Positions 6,754-14,580 of a stretch of 17,464 nucleotides of DNA are shown here, one piece after another. Source of the DNA: an uncultured Granulosicoccaceae bacterium (GTDB lineage Bacteria > Pseudomonadota > Gammaproteobacteria > CALCKW01); the NCBI GenBank assembly GCA_937941555.1, contig CALDHJ010000370.1, positions 1 to 17,464 of the forward strand. Reading direction: 5' to 3'. Position numbers and translations under genes: made by a program. How positions within the stretch are numbered: position 1 is the first letter of the stretch; each line of letters opens with the position of its first letter. The notes under the pieces are model-generated. The model ran no database searches. It was given only the letters and a program-made list of their open reading frames with translations, and was not told where the DNA came from.

Positions 6754-7673
6754 CGCTCCAAAAGCGCGCGTAGGTGAGCACTGGCTGAGTGTCCGAGGGC
6801 ATCCAGGTTGTACCCCCCTTCCAGCATCGACACCATTCGCCCGCCAGCGTGTGCATCGGCGACAGTGAGCAACTCACGGGTGATCCAGTGGAAGTCGTCT
6901 TCAACCAGATTGAGCGACGCGAGCGGGTCATCGCGGTGCGCGTCGAAACCCGCAGAGACAATGACCAATTGCGGTTTCTGTTCATTGAGCACGGGCAACC
7001 ACTGCTGCACTACCGACTCACGGAATTCACGGCCACCGCTCGCACCCGGCAACGGGGTGTTGACTCGCTGGCCTTCGAGGTTCTCCCGGTAGTAGCCCGG
7101 GTAGTGTGGATACTGGAAGCTCGAACAGAAGAGAATGCGCGGGTCGTGTTCGACAAGGTCCTCGGTGCCATTGCCGTGGTGCACATCGAAATCGACGATC
7201 GCCACACGCTCGAGCCCGTGCTCATCGAGTGCCCGTTTGGCCGCTATGGCAACCGATCCAAAGAGGCAGAAGCCCATCGCCTTTTCGCGTTCGGCGTGAT
7301 GGCCAGGCGGCCGCACAGCGCAGAATGCCGCATCAAACTCGCCTGCCATGACACCGTCGACCGCGCCCACCGCCGCACCGGCAGCCCGCCGCGCGGCGGT
7401 CAGCGAATGCGGATTGATCGTCGTGTCCGGGTCGAGAGACACGCGTCCCTGCTCCGGCGACACCACATTGACATGCGCCACGTATTGCGCCGGGTGGACA
7501 CGTTCGATATCGCGGTCGTTCGCCAGATCCGGCGAGCGTAGATCAAGCTTTTCATAGTGGCCATCGCGTTTGAGGGCATCGAGCACGGCTGCGAGGCGCG
7601 CCGGTTGTTCGGGATGGCCACCACCCTGATCGTGGTGCACACAGTCTTCATGATAGAACAGGGCTGTCGTCAT
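6750..7673 (-). CDS. Histone deacetylase-like amidohydrolase
   Basis: The product has 307 residues, a full-length class II-like HDAC/acetoin utilisation-type enzyme. Visible landmarks are GHPEQPARL (residues 19-27), the charge-relay pair in RPPGHHAE (H125, H126), the zinc ligands D163 and H165 in VDFDVHHGNG, D244 in SAGFDAH and the catalytic tyrosine Y288 in LEGGYN. All catalytic positions are intact, so it should be an active zinc-dependent deacylase or polyamine/amide deacetylase; the substrate cannot be read from sequence. ATG 7673 overlaps the sufE stop as ATGA and begins with the expected MTTALFYHED; the open frame upstream to 7886 lies inside sufE. Its place in the suf unit hints at cotranscription, not necessarily at a direct role in Fe-S assembly. 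Confidence 0.9.
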   Translation of the reverse strand: MTTALFYHEDCVHHDQGGGHPEQPARLAAVLDALKRDGHYEKLDLRSPDLANDRDIERVHPAQYVAHVNVVSPEQGRVSLDPDTTINPHSLTAARRAAGAAVGAVDGVMAGEFDAAFCAVRPPGHHAEREKAMGFCLFGSVAIAAKRALDEHGLERVAIVDFDVHHGNGTEDLVEHDPRILFCSSFQYPHYPGYYRENLEGQRVNTPLPGASGGREFRESVVQQWLPVLNEQKPQLVIVSAGFDAHRDDPLASLNLVEDDFHWITRELLTVADAHAGGRMVSMLEGGYNLDALGHSASAHLRALLER

Positions 7674-8122
7674 GCCGGCTCCCCAGCGGCAGCAACCATC
7701 CGCGCCACCATGGCTCGTAAGCCGTTGCCGCGCGTCGGGCTCAAATGGCTGACCAGGTCGAGTGAGTCGAACCAGGCCTCGATGTCGAAATCGCGAATGG
7801 CCTGCGGTGTCTGGCCATTGAACGCACTGAGCACAATCGCCGCCAATCCCCGAACGATATGCGCGTCGGAGTCGATCAGGTACCACACGTGTTCACCGTC
7901 GTTGCGGTGTGCCAGCCAGACCTGGCTCTGACACCCGTGAACGATTCGATCGTCAGTGCGTTCCGTCTCGGGCAGGGGTTGCAGTTTCTGGCCGAGTTCG
8001 ATCACGTAGCGATAGCGGTCTTCCCAGTCATCGAGAAATCCGAGGGTATCGGCTATTTCGTCACGCGTGATATCGCGTCCGAAGGGCTGCTCGGCAAAAG
8101 CGTCTGCATCCAGAGCGGTCAT
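7670..8122 (-). CDS. sufE: SufE sulfur acceptor (copy 1, promoter-distal)
   Basis: The product has 150 residues, a little longer than E. coli SufE (138). SufE takes persulfide sulfur from the SufS cysteine and passes it to SufB. The acceptor cysteine is C64 in VHGCQSQVW, and 'GLAAIVLSAFNGQTP', 'SHLSPTRGNGLRAMV' are standard SufE segments. The start is ATG 8122 with AAGGA 8 nt upstream. It follows the second sufE-like gene after 27 bp and its stop overlaps the HDAC-like gene start by 4 nt. It is closer to the E. coli VPGCQSQVW motif than its neighbour, so it is the better candidate for the canonical SufE. Confidence 0.92.
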   Translation of the reverse strand: MTALDADAFAEQPFGRDITRDEIADTLGFLDDWEDRYRYVIELGQKLQPLPETERTDDRIVHGCQSQVWLAHRNDGEHVWYLIDSDAHIVRGLAAIVLSAFNGQTPQAIRDFDIEAWFDSLDLVSHLSPTRGNGLRAMVARMVAAAGEPA

Positions 8123-8149
8123 GGCGTTTCCTTCAGTGTGTATTCGGTG

Positions 8150-8608
8150 TCAGGCGGCGTAGCGATGCGCCAGCATGCGCACCTTGCCGATCATGGCCAG
8201 CAACCCGTTTCGGCGTTCACTTGCCAGGTAGTTATCAAGCTGCAGTGACTGCAAAAAAGCCTTCGCATCAAACGCCTGCACAGCCTCGGGAGACTGTCCA
8301 TTGTATCCGCACAGGATGCATGCGAGCAGGCCCTTGACGACACGCGCATCGGAATCGCAATTGACGTAGAGCCGATCGGATTGAGCCTCGTAGGCGTGCA
8401 CCACCCAGACACTGGCCTGGCAGCCGTGCAGACGGTTAGTGTCAGTGCGTTCGGCCGACGGCAGGGCTGGCAGGTCATCGCCGAGCAGCATGAGCGCGCG
8501 CGCCGTCGTCTCCCAATCGCTGCTTTCCGCCAGCCGGTTGCGCACCGCCTCCGGGCGGATCGTTGTGCCGACAGGGTTGTCGACAAGCCAGGCCGGTAGG
8601 GTGTCCAT
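8150..8608 (-). CDS. sufE: SufE paralog (copy 2, promoter-proximal)
   Basis: The product has 152 residues from ATG 8608. The active-site loop is LHGCQASVW with C63; 'DSDARVVKGLLACILCGYNGQSPEAV' and 'ASERRNGLLAMI' confirm the SufE fold. It differs from the adjacent sufE gene throughout, so the pair is an old duplication or has separate origins, with possible partner specialisation (SufE/CsdE-like). AAAGG about 10 nt before ATG 8608 favours this start; a GTG at 8653 would add 15 residues (MQACVRLLG...) and shorten the gap to sufT from 65 to 20 bp. Extra cysteines occur (C91, C102, C105 region) but their meaning is unclear. Confidence 0.88.
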   Translation of the reverse strand: MDTLPAWLVDNPVGTTIRPEAVRNRLAESSDWETTARALMLLGDDLPALPSAERTDTNRLHGCQASVWVVHAYEAQSDRLYVNCDSDARVVKGLLACILCGYNGQSPEAVQAFDAKAFLQSLQLDNYLASERRNGLLAMIGKVRMLAHRYAA

Positions 8609-8673
8609 GGAACCAGAACCTTTTGTTCCGAGCAGTCTGACGCAAGCCTGCACGCGTCAGCGTGGCATTCCGA

Positions 8674-9222
8674 TCAGTAGAACAGTCCGAGTTCGAGCTT
8701 GGCCGCGTCGGACATCATATCGTGCGACCAGGGGGGATCGAACACGAGCTCGACGGTCACATCGGAGACATTCGGCACCTTGAGCAGTCGCAATCGGCTC
8801 TCTTCAATCAACACCGGCCCCATGCCACAACCGGGTGCGGTCAGGGTCATGGCCATGTGAACCCGGTTGCCATCGTCGAGCGCTTCCACGTCGACCATGT
8901 AGATCAGACCGAGCTCAACAATGCTGACCGGAATTTCGGGGTCGTAGATTGTGCCAAGCGTACGCCAGAGATCGTCCGTGTTGACGGAACCGTCAGCTGG
9001 TGTCTCGTACTCGATGACATCGGGCTCCAACCCCAATGCGTCGGCGTTACTGCCGTCGACCCTGAGCATGTTGCCGTTCACGATCAACGTGAACGCGCCG
9101 CCGAGCGATTGCACGAGGTGTACGTAGGAGCCTTCAGCCAGACGCACTTCCGTGCCGTGCGGCACGAGCAACGCATCGACGTCGCGACTGAGGGTGATGA
9201 GCTCTGCGTTGTTGCCGTACAT
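8674..9222 (-). CDS. sufT: SufT, Fe-S cluster assembly factor (DUF59/MIP18-like, long form)
   Basis: The product has 182 residues from ATG 9222. The N-terminal extension 'ALLVPHGTEVRL...VQSLGGAFTLIVNGNMLRVDG' is characteristic of the long SufT form; the C-terminal half is the DUF59/MIP18 domain with DPEIPVSIVELGLIY (94-108) and the conserved cysteine C132 in TAPGCGMG. SufT helps mature Fe-S proteins, acting beside the carrier proteins in the cytosol. The ATG overlaps the sufA stop (TGATG), so translation is likely coupled; a GTG at 9246 in frame would add eight residues absent from the family. It sits between sufA and the sufE genes as in many gammaproteobacterial suf clusters. Confidence 0.92.
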   Translation of the reverse strand: MYGNNAELITLSRDVDALLVPHGTEVRLAEGSYVHLVQSLGGAFTLIVNGNMLRVDGSNADALGLEPDVIEYETPADGSVNTDDLWRTLGTIYDPEIPVSIVELGLIYMVDVEALDDGNRVHMAMTLTAPGCGMGPVLIEESRLRLLKVPNVSDVTVELVFDPPWSHDMMSDAAKLELGLFY

Positions 9223-9584
9223 CAGACTGAAAAACTCTCTCCGCACCCGCAGGTATCCTGCGCGTGGGGGTTGTTGAACCGCATGACTCGGGAGATCCCA
9301 TCCTGCACATAGTCGATGGTGGTGCCACCAACCAGTTTCAGACTCTCGCTGTCCACGAACACCCGAACGTCATCGCTTTCGAACACCGTATCGTCATCCG
9401 CTGCGTGCTCGACGAAATCCAAATGGTACATGAAGCCCGAGCACCCGCTCTTGCGGGTGCCAAGGCGAATGCCGACAGCGCCATGGTGCTGTGCTATCTG
9501 GTCGCGAACATGCGCGACGGCCGCCTCGGTCAACCGAACGGGTTCGGGTTGATCATTGGCGGGACTCCAGGACTCGACTGTCAT
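9222..9584 (-). CDS. sufA: SufA, A-type Fe-S carrier (HesB/IscA family)
   Basis: The product has 120 residues. The three cluster-binding cysteines are present: C48 in RKSGCSGFMYHLDF, and C112 and C114 in TCGCGESF. Proteins of this family receive clusters from the SufBCD scaffold and deliver them to target enzymes. ATG 9584 is preceded by GAGGA about 8 nt upstream and lies 10 bp after the sufS stop; the frame is open further up (to 9677) but that is inside sufS. ErpA or IscA would be alternative names on sequence alone; position in the suf unit supports SufA. Confidence 0.92.
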   Translation of the reverse strand: MTVESWSPANDQPEPVRLTEAAVAHVRDQIAQHHGAVGIRLGTRKSGCSGFMYHLDFVEHAADDDTVFESDDVRVFVDSESLKLVGGTTIDYVQDGISRVMRFNNPHAQDTCGCGESFSV

Positions 9585-9594
9585 TTCATGGTCC

Positions 9595-10836
9595 TCAGAG
9601 AAAGGTTTTAACTTTCTCAATGCCGGTGAAAAGAGCATCCACGTCTTCACGCGTGTTGTATACCGCAAACGATGCACGCACAGTGCCGGGCACGCCGAAG
9701 CGGTCCATCAGCGGTTGTGCACAGTGGTGGCCCGTGCGCACCGCGATGCCCTGCCGGTCGAGCAAGGTGCCAACATCAGCCGGGTGCCCGCCGTCGAGCA
9801 GGAACGACACTGCGCCGCAGCGCTCAGGGGCATCGCCAATCAGACGCAATCCCGGGCACTGGCGCGCACGTGCCACGCAGTAGTCGAGCACATCCTGCTC
9901 GTGTGCCGCCGCCGCAGCGCCATCGAGGCTCTCGATGAAATCGAGCGCGGCACCAAGCGCAATCACGCCGCTGATATCGGGTGTGCCGGCTTCAAAGCGA
10001 AACGGCGGTGCGTTGTAGGTGGTTTTCTCGAAACTCACGCGCTCGATCATCTCGCCTCCGCCCTGCCAGGGCGGCATGGCGTCGAGCAGCGAGTAGCGAC
10101 CCCACAATGCACCCAAACCGGTCGGACCAAACAGCTTGTGCGACGACAGCACATAAAAGTCGGCGCCGAGCGCCTGAACATCAACCGGGATGTGCGCAAC
10201 GGCCTGCGCGCCGTCAATCAAGGTGGTTGCACCGACCTCTTTCGCGAGTCGCACGATCTCGCCAACGGGGTTGACGGTGCCCAGCGCATTTGAGACATGC
10301 GAGACGGCGACCAGTTTGACCGAGCTGCTCAATAGGGCCCGATAACCCTCGAGATCCATTTCACCTCGATCGGTCACCGGGATGATACTGAGCTCCGCGC
10401 CAGCCGATTCGCACAGCATCTGCCACGGGACAATATTCGCGTGGTGTTCGAGGGCACTGATGATAACGCGATCACCTGCGCGAACGTGTTGGCGGCCCCA
10501 GGTTTGCGCAACGAGGTTGATGCTCTCTGTGGTGCCGCGCGTCCAGACAACTTCTTCTTTGCGCGTGGCATTGAGAAAGGCTGCCAAGCGTTCCCGAGTC
10601 GCCTCGAAGTCCCGCGTTGCGAGGTCGGCGAGATAGTGCGCACCGCGGTGCACATTGCTGTTTTTCGCACGGTAGTAGAGATCCAATGCGTCCAACACAC
10701 GTTGTGGCTTTTGGGTGGTCGCCGCGTTGTCGAGATACACAAGCGGGTGGCCATGCGCCTCGGTCCCGAGAATCGGGAACTGGGCGCGTATGGCGTCTAC
10801 GTCGAAAGTTGTCCCGTTTTTGTGCGCAGCGACCAT
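9595..10836 (-). CDS. sufS: SufS cysteine desulfurase (group II)
   Basis: The product has 413 residues (E. coli SufS 406). It is a PLP enzyme that removes sulfur from L-cysteine to form alanine and an enzyme persulfide. K234 in SSHKLFGPTG holds PLP and C372 in RTGHHCAQPLM is the persulfide cysteine in the short-loop group II context. 'FPILGTEAHGHPLVYLDNAATTQKP' and 'HHANIVPWQ' are standard SufS segments. ATG 10836 is chosen, with AAGG in place and 7 bp after the sufD stop; an upstream ATG in the frame (10881) would extend into sufD. Its partners SufE are encoded further down the same unit. Confidence 0.96.
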   Translation of the reverse strand: MVAAHKNGTTFDVDAIRAQFPILGTEAHGHPLVYLDNAATTQKPQRVLDALDLYYRAKNSNVHRGAHYLADLATRDFEATRERLAAFLNATRKEEVVWTRGTTESINLVAQTWGRQHVRAGDRVIISALEHHANIVPWQMLCESAGAELSIIPVTDRGEMDLEGYRALLSSSVKLVAVSHVSNALGTVNPVGEIVRLAKEVGATTLIDGAQAVAHIPVDVQALGADFYVLSSHKLFGPTGLGALWGRYSLLDAMPPWQGGGEMIERVSFEKTTYNAPPFRFEAGTPDISGVIALGAALDFIESLDGAAAAAHEQDVLDYCVARARQCPGLRLIGDAPERCGAVSFLLDGGHPADVGTLLDRQGIAVRTGHHCAQPLMDRFGVPGTVRASFAVYNTREDVDALFTGIEKVKTFL

Positions 10837-10843
10837 GGCGCCT

Positions 10844-12127
10844 TCAGCCTTTTTCGAGGTCGTTGAAGAACGCATCGACACGGGGTGTTACCAGACCTGC
10901 GATAGCTTGATCAGGCATGGCAAGCAGCACCTCGTTGATGAACCCGTACGACAAAAGCGATTGCGCCGCTTCGAGAGGCGTACCGCGCGAACGCAGGTAG
11001 AACAGCGCTTCCGGATCGAGCTGGCCGACAGTGGCCCCATGGGCACACTTGACGTCGTCGGCGTAGATTTCCAGTTCCGGCTTGGTGTTGATTTCCGCCG
11101 TTCGCGACAGCAACAGGTTGCGGTTGGACAGCTCCGCGTTGGTTTTCTGCGCATCCTGGTGGATGTGGATGCGGCCGTTGAACACCGCTTTGCCCTGCTC
11201 GGCGGCCATGCCGCGAAACACTTCCTTGCTGTCGCAGTGCGGTAACGCATGGTCGACGGCCAGGTGGATATCGGTGTGTTCCTGACCACGGCACATATAC
11301 AAGCCGTACAGCTCGCTTTCGCAATGTTGGCCTTGCAGGTCCAAGCCGAAATCGAGGCGATTGAAGTCACCGCCGAGCACAGCGAGGTACGCGTAATACC
11401 GGCTATCGCGTTCCTGTCGTGTGGCGACCCGACCAATGTGGCGCCCACCGGACTGACTCAACGCAAACCGGTAATGGTGGACGGTGCTGTTTGCACCAAT
11501 ATGCAACTCCGATACGGGCAGGTCGAAGCTCGCAACGCCCTCAGCGCAGAGGTGGTGCTCGGCGATAGTCAATTGCGCATTCTCACCCACGCTCACCCAC
11601 ACACGGGGCGCAGCCGTACCGGCCGCGGTGCGCAGGTTGAGGATGTGCAGCGATTCCGCCGGTGATTCACCCGACCCGACTTCGACGAGTACACCGTCCT
11701 GGTTGAGCGCTTCGTTGAGCAGCACGAAAGCCTGCCCGTCCGCACGCGCTTGCGTTCCGAGAGACTGCGCCAAAGACGCGTGTTGTTCCGCGCTGGCTTC
11801 GCTGAAGGAGGTCGCGTTAAGGCCAGAAGGCAAGCGCGAGAGTTCAGCGCAGTATTGACCATCAACCAGCGTCACAGTGGGCGCTTCCAGAGCGAGGGTA
11901 TCGGCCGCTAGCTCACGCGCAACCGCCAAGTCACTCGCCGAGGTCAACTGCACTGCCTCGCCGTACACTTTGGAGAGGTCGTTGTATTTCCACCCCTCGA
12001 CCTTGCGATCGGGCAACGCGAGCGCCGAAAACGCATCGCGAGACTGGGTGCGCCGGGCCGCAAGCCACGGCGCGTCCGACGCGCCCTCGGCTGCAGCCAA
12101 TGCGGTGGACTTGAACGCGTCTTGCAT
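10844..12127 (-). CDS. sufD: SufD, scaffold subunit
   Basis: The product has 427 residues (E. coli 423). SufD pairs with SufB on a SufC dimer to form the SufBC2D scaffold that builds Fe-S clusters in the cytosol. The C-terminal core 'CAHGATVGQLDPEALFYLRSRG' contains C361 and H363, corresponding to E. coli C358 and H360 at the SufB-SufD interface. The N-terminal 150 residues are variable as usual. ATG 12127 starts 1 bp after the sufC stop; the open frame up to 12229 is inside sufC and is not used. Confidence 0.95.
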   Translation of the reverse strand: MQDAFKSTALAAAEGASDAPWLAARRTQSRDAFSALALPDRKVEGWKYNDLSKVYGEAVQLTSASDLAVARELAADTLALEAPTVTLVDGQYCAELSRLPSGLNATSFSEASAEQHASLAQSLGTQARADGQAFVLLNEALNQDGVLVEVGSGESPAESLHILNLRTAAGTAAPRVWVSVGENAQLTIAEHHLCAEGVASFDLPVSELHIGANSTVHHYRFALSQSGGRHIGRVATRQERDSRYYAYLAVLGGDFNRLDFGLDLQGQHCESELYGLYMCRGQEHTDIHLAVDHALPHCDSKEVFRGMAAEQGKAVFNGRIHIHQDAQKTNAELSNRNLLLSRTAEINTKPELEIYADDVKCAHGATVGQLDPEALFYLRSRGTPLEAAQSLLSYGFINEVLLAMPDQAIAGLVTPRVDAFFNDLEKG

Positions 12128-12128
12128 A

Positions 12129-12878
12129 TCAGGCCACTTCCTGTTCGATCCAGCCGTAGCCGTTCTTCTCAAGCTCGAGTGCCAGCTCACTGCCACCGGA
12201 TTTGATGATCTTGCCGTCCGACAGGACATGAACGAAGTCGGGCACGATGTAATCGAGCAGCCGCTGGTAGTGCGTGATCACCACAAAACCGCGATCGTCG
12301 CTTCGCATCGAATTGACGCCATCAGCCACGACTTGAAGCGCGTCGATATCAAGACCGGAGTCGGTCTCGTCGAGCACGCACAATTTCGGCTGCAACATGA
12401 TCATCTGCAGGATTTCGTTGCGCTTTCGCTCACCACCGGAGAAACCCTCGTTCACGCCGCGCTTGAGAAAGTCCGGGTTGAGATTGACCTGGGCACAGGC
12501 TTCGCGGGCCGCCTTGAGAAACGCCGGCGTGTTCGGTGCTTCGACACCGCGGTTCTCGCAGTTAGCCTCGACTGCCGCTTTGAGGAATTCCATGTTCGAC
12601 ACACCGGGCAGCTCAACCGGGTACTGAAATGCGAGAAACAAACCGGCGTAAGCCCGCTCCTCAGGCTCGAGTTCGAGCAGATTGACACCGTCCAGCGTGA
12701 CCGATCCGCCGGTGGCTTCGTAGCCGGGCCGGCCACCCATGACGTTGGAGAGGGTACTCTTGCCAGCGCCGTTGGGGCCCATGATTGCGTGCACTTCACC
12801 CGCACCCACTGAGAGGTTCAGGCCTTTGAGAATCGCTTTTTCGTCTACAGATGCCTGCAGGTTTTCAATGCTGAGCAT
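12129..12878 (-). CDS. sufC: SufC, scaffold ATPase
   Basis: The product has 249 residues, an ABC-type ATPase of the SufBCD complex; it is not a transporter. Walker A is GPNGAGKST with K40, the signature is FSGGERKRNE (146-155), Walker B is LCVLDETDSGLD (E171 catalytic) and the switch histidine is H203 in VITHYQR. The long insertion 'FLAFQYPVELPGVSNMEFL' around the Q-loop is typical of SufC. ATG 12878 lies 26 bp after the sufB stop. Confidence 0.97.
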   Translation of the reverse strand: MLSIENLQASVDEKAILKGLNLSVGAGEVHAIMGPNGAGKSTLSNVMGGRPGYEATGGSVTLDGVNLLELEPEERAYAGLFLAFQYPVELPGVSNMEFLKAAVEANCENRGVEAPNTPAFLKAAREACAQVNLNPDFLKRGVNEGFSGGERKRNEILQMIMLQPKLCVLDETDSGLDIDALQVVADGVNSMRSDDRGFVVITHYQRLLDYIVPDFVHVLSDGKIIKSGGSELALELEKNGYGWIEQEVA

Positions 12879-12904
12879 GTTTGAATCTCGAATAATGTGA
12901 AGGG

Positions 12905-14356
12905 TTAACCGACCGAGCCTTCAAGGCTGATCTCGAGCAGTTTGCCGGCCTCGACCGCAAACTCCATGGGCAGCTCCCTGAACACTTCCTTGCAGAACCC
13001 ATTGACGATCATGGAGACCGCTTTCTCGGGATCAAGTCCGCGCTGCTGACAGAGAAACAGCTGATCATCGCTGACCTTCGAGGTGCTCGCCTCGTGCTCG
13101 ATAACCGCGCTGTTATTGCGGCTTTCGATGTACGGAAAGGTGTGGGCACCACAGGTGTCGCCGATCAAAAGCGAATCACACTGCGTGAAGTTGCGAGCGC
13201 CTTCTGCAGTTGGGGCCACGCGCACCAGACCGCGATAACAGTTTTCACTCCGGGCCGCCGAGATGCCTTTGGAGATGATCGTCGAGCGGGTGTTCTTGCC
13301 CATGTGGATCATCTTGGTGCCGGTGTCGGCTTGCTGGCGTCCGCGGGTGAGTGCCACGGAGTAGAACTCGCCGATGCTGTTGTCACCGCGCAACACCACA
13401 CTGGGGTATTTCCAGGTGATAGCCGAGCCGGTTTCAACCTGGGTCCACGAGATGTGGGAGTTGCGCCCCTTGCAGAGTCCACGCTTGGTGACAAAGTTGT
13501 AGACCCCACCGCGGCCCTCTTCGTCTCCCATGTACCAGTTCTGCACAGTAGAGTACTTGATCTTTGCGTCGTCGAGTGCAATGAGTTCCACCACCGCTGC
13601 GTGCAACTGGTTCTCGTCGCGCATCGGTGCTGTGCAGCCTTCGAGATAGGACACGCTCGCGCCCTCTTCGGCGATGATCAGCGTGCGCTCGAACTGTCCG
13701 GTGTTCATCGCGTTGATGCGGAAATAGGTCGAAAGCTCCATCGGGCAAGTGACGCCCTTGGGGATGAAGACGAAGGACCCGTCCGAAAAAACCGCCGAGT
13801 TGAGGCAGGCATAGAAGTTGTCGCTGATCGGGACGACGGTTCCGAGGTATTTCTTGACCAGTTCCGGGTGGTCTTTGACCGCCTCGGAAATCGGGCAGAA
13901 GATGACACCCGCTTCGGCGAGTTTGTCCTTGAACGTCGTGTGGATCGAAACGCTGTCGAACACCACGTCAACGGCAACCACGCCGGCCAGGCGCTTCTGC
14001 TCGTGCAGGGGAATCCCGAGCTTCTCGTAGGTCCGCAGGATTTCCGGATCGACCTCATCGAGCGACTTGGGGCCGTCGCCCTGTCCCTTGGGTGCCGAGT
14101 AATACGACAAAGCCTGGAAATCGATCTTCTGGTAGCTGACATGCGCCCACTCGGGTTCGGTCAGCGTTTTCCATTTTGCGAAGGCCTTCAGCCGCCACTC
14201 CAGCAGCCATTCAGGCTCGTTCTTGCGAGCGGAAATGGCGCGAACGGTGTCCTCGTCCAGACCCGGCGGCAAGGAATCATTTTCGACATCGGTGACAAAG
14301 CCAGCCTCGTAATCGCTGGCCAGCCGTTCATTGATGCGTTCGACGCTTTCAGACAT
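12905..14356 (-). CDS. sufB: SufB, cluster-building scaffold subunit
   Basis: The product has 483 residues (E. coli 495). The C-terminal core is nearly the E. coli sequence: C393 in [13 protein letters not shown] and E422 in [11 protein letters not shown] correspond to C405 and E434, the residues implicated in nascent cluster assembly. '[27 protein letters not shown]' and '[22 protein letters not shown]' are family hallmarks. ATG 14356 has AGGA 7 nt upstream. It is the first gene of the suf unit; about 110 nt upstream is an IscR-like operator and a possible -10 element. The usual Rrf2-type regulator gene in front of sufB is absent here. Confidence 0.97.
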   Translation of the reverse strand: MSESVERINERLASDYEAGFVTDVENDSLPPGLDEDTVRAISARKNEPEWLLEWRLKAFAKWKTLTEPEWAHVSYQKIDFQALSYYSAPKGQGDGPKSLDEVDPEILRTYEKLGIPLHEQKRLAGVVAVDVVFDSVSIHTTFKDKLAEAGVIFCPISEAVKDHPELVKKYLGTVVPISDNFYACLNSAVFSDGSFVFIPKGVTCPMELSTYFRINAMNTGQFERTLIIAEEGASVSYLEGCTAPMRDENQLHAAVVELIALDDAKIKYSTVQNWYMGDEEGRGGVYNFVTKRGLCKGRNSHISWTQVETGSAITWKYPSVVLRGDNSIGEFYSVALTRGRQQADTGTKMIHMGKNTRSTIISKGISAARSENCYRGLVRVAPTAEGARNFTQCDSLLIGDTCGAHTFPYIESRNNSAVIEHEASTSKVSDDQLFLCQQRGLDPEKAVSMIVNGFCKEVFRELPMEFAVEAGKLLEISLEGSVG

Positions 14357-14462
14357 GGTGAATCCTGTAGACCGACCCGCCGCAGGCGGCCCTCGCGGGC
14401 AGGATGTACCCGGCGCGACGGCCGTCTCCGCTCGGGTGCAGAGGGAGGAAGATCGACTTGGA

Positions 14463-14468
14463 ATAATA
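14463..14468 (-). promoter_or_regulatory. Possible -10 element of the suf promoter
   Basis: The minus strand reads TATTAT (5 of 6 match to TATAAT) directly downstream of the IscR-like core, within an AT-rich patch (14461-14500) that stands out from the GC-rich surroundings. No good -35 is found at 17 bp (AATTCC), which would suit an activator- or repressor-controlled promoter. The expected leader is about 100 nt and includes a small GC hairpin (14377-14389). Confidence 0.35.
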
Positions 14469-14490
14469 ACAGACTAAATTAGTCGGGAAT
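14466..14490. promoter_or_regulatory. IscR type 1-like operator upstream of sufB
   Basis: The core GACTAAATTAGTC (14472-14484) is an inverted repeat around one central base, flanked by ATA on the left and GGGAAT on the right. By my count 22 of 25 positions fit the published degenerate E. coli IscR type 1 motif; mismatches are at 14469, 14471 and 14488. In E. coli such sites bind [2Fe-2S]-IscR and repress. It lies 110-134 bp before the sufB ATG and overlaps the putative promoter. No iscR gene is visible in the window. Confidence 0.7.
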
Positions 14491-14580
14491 TAGTTTTAAC
14501 GCAGTGGGCGCGCACCCGATCGGGCCCGAACTAAAGTGCGGATTTCGCCCTGAACTCGGCATTCTGTTGCCAAAATCGGC

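Noticed and set aside
13094..14482. 462-codon open frame on the plus strand opposite sufB
   Set aside because: It is antisense to the strongly conserved sufB gene and its translation shows no known domain; long antisense frames are common in GC-rich DNA.
14515..14524. CCCGATCGGG palindrome after the flippase gene as a terminator
   Set aside because: The stem is only 5 bp, has no real loop and is not followed by a T-run.
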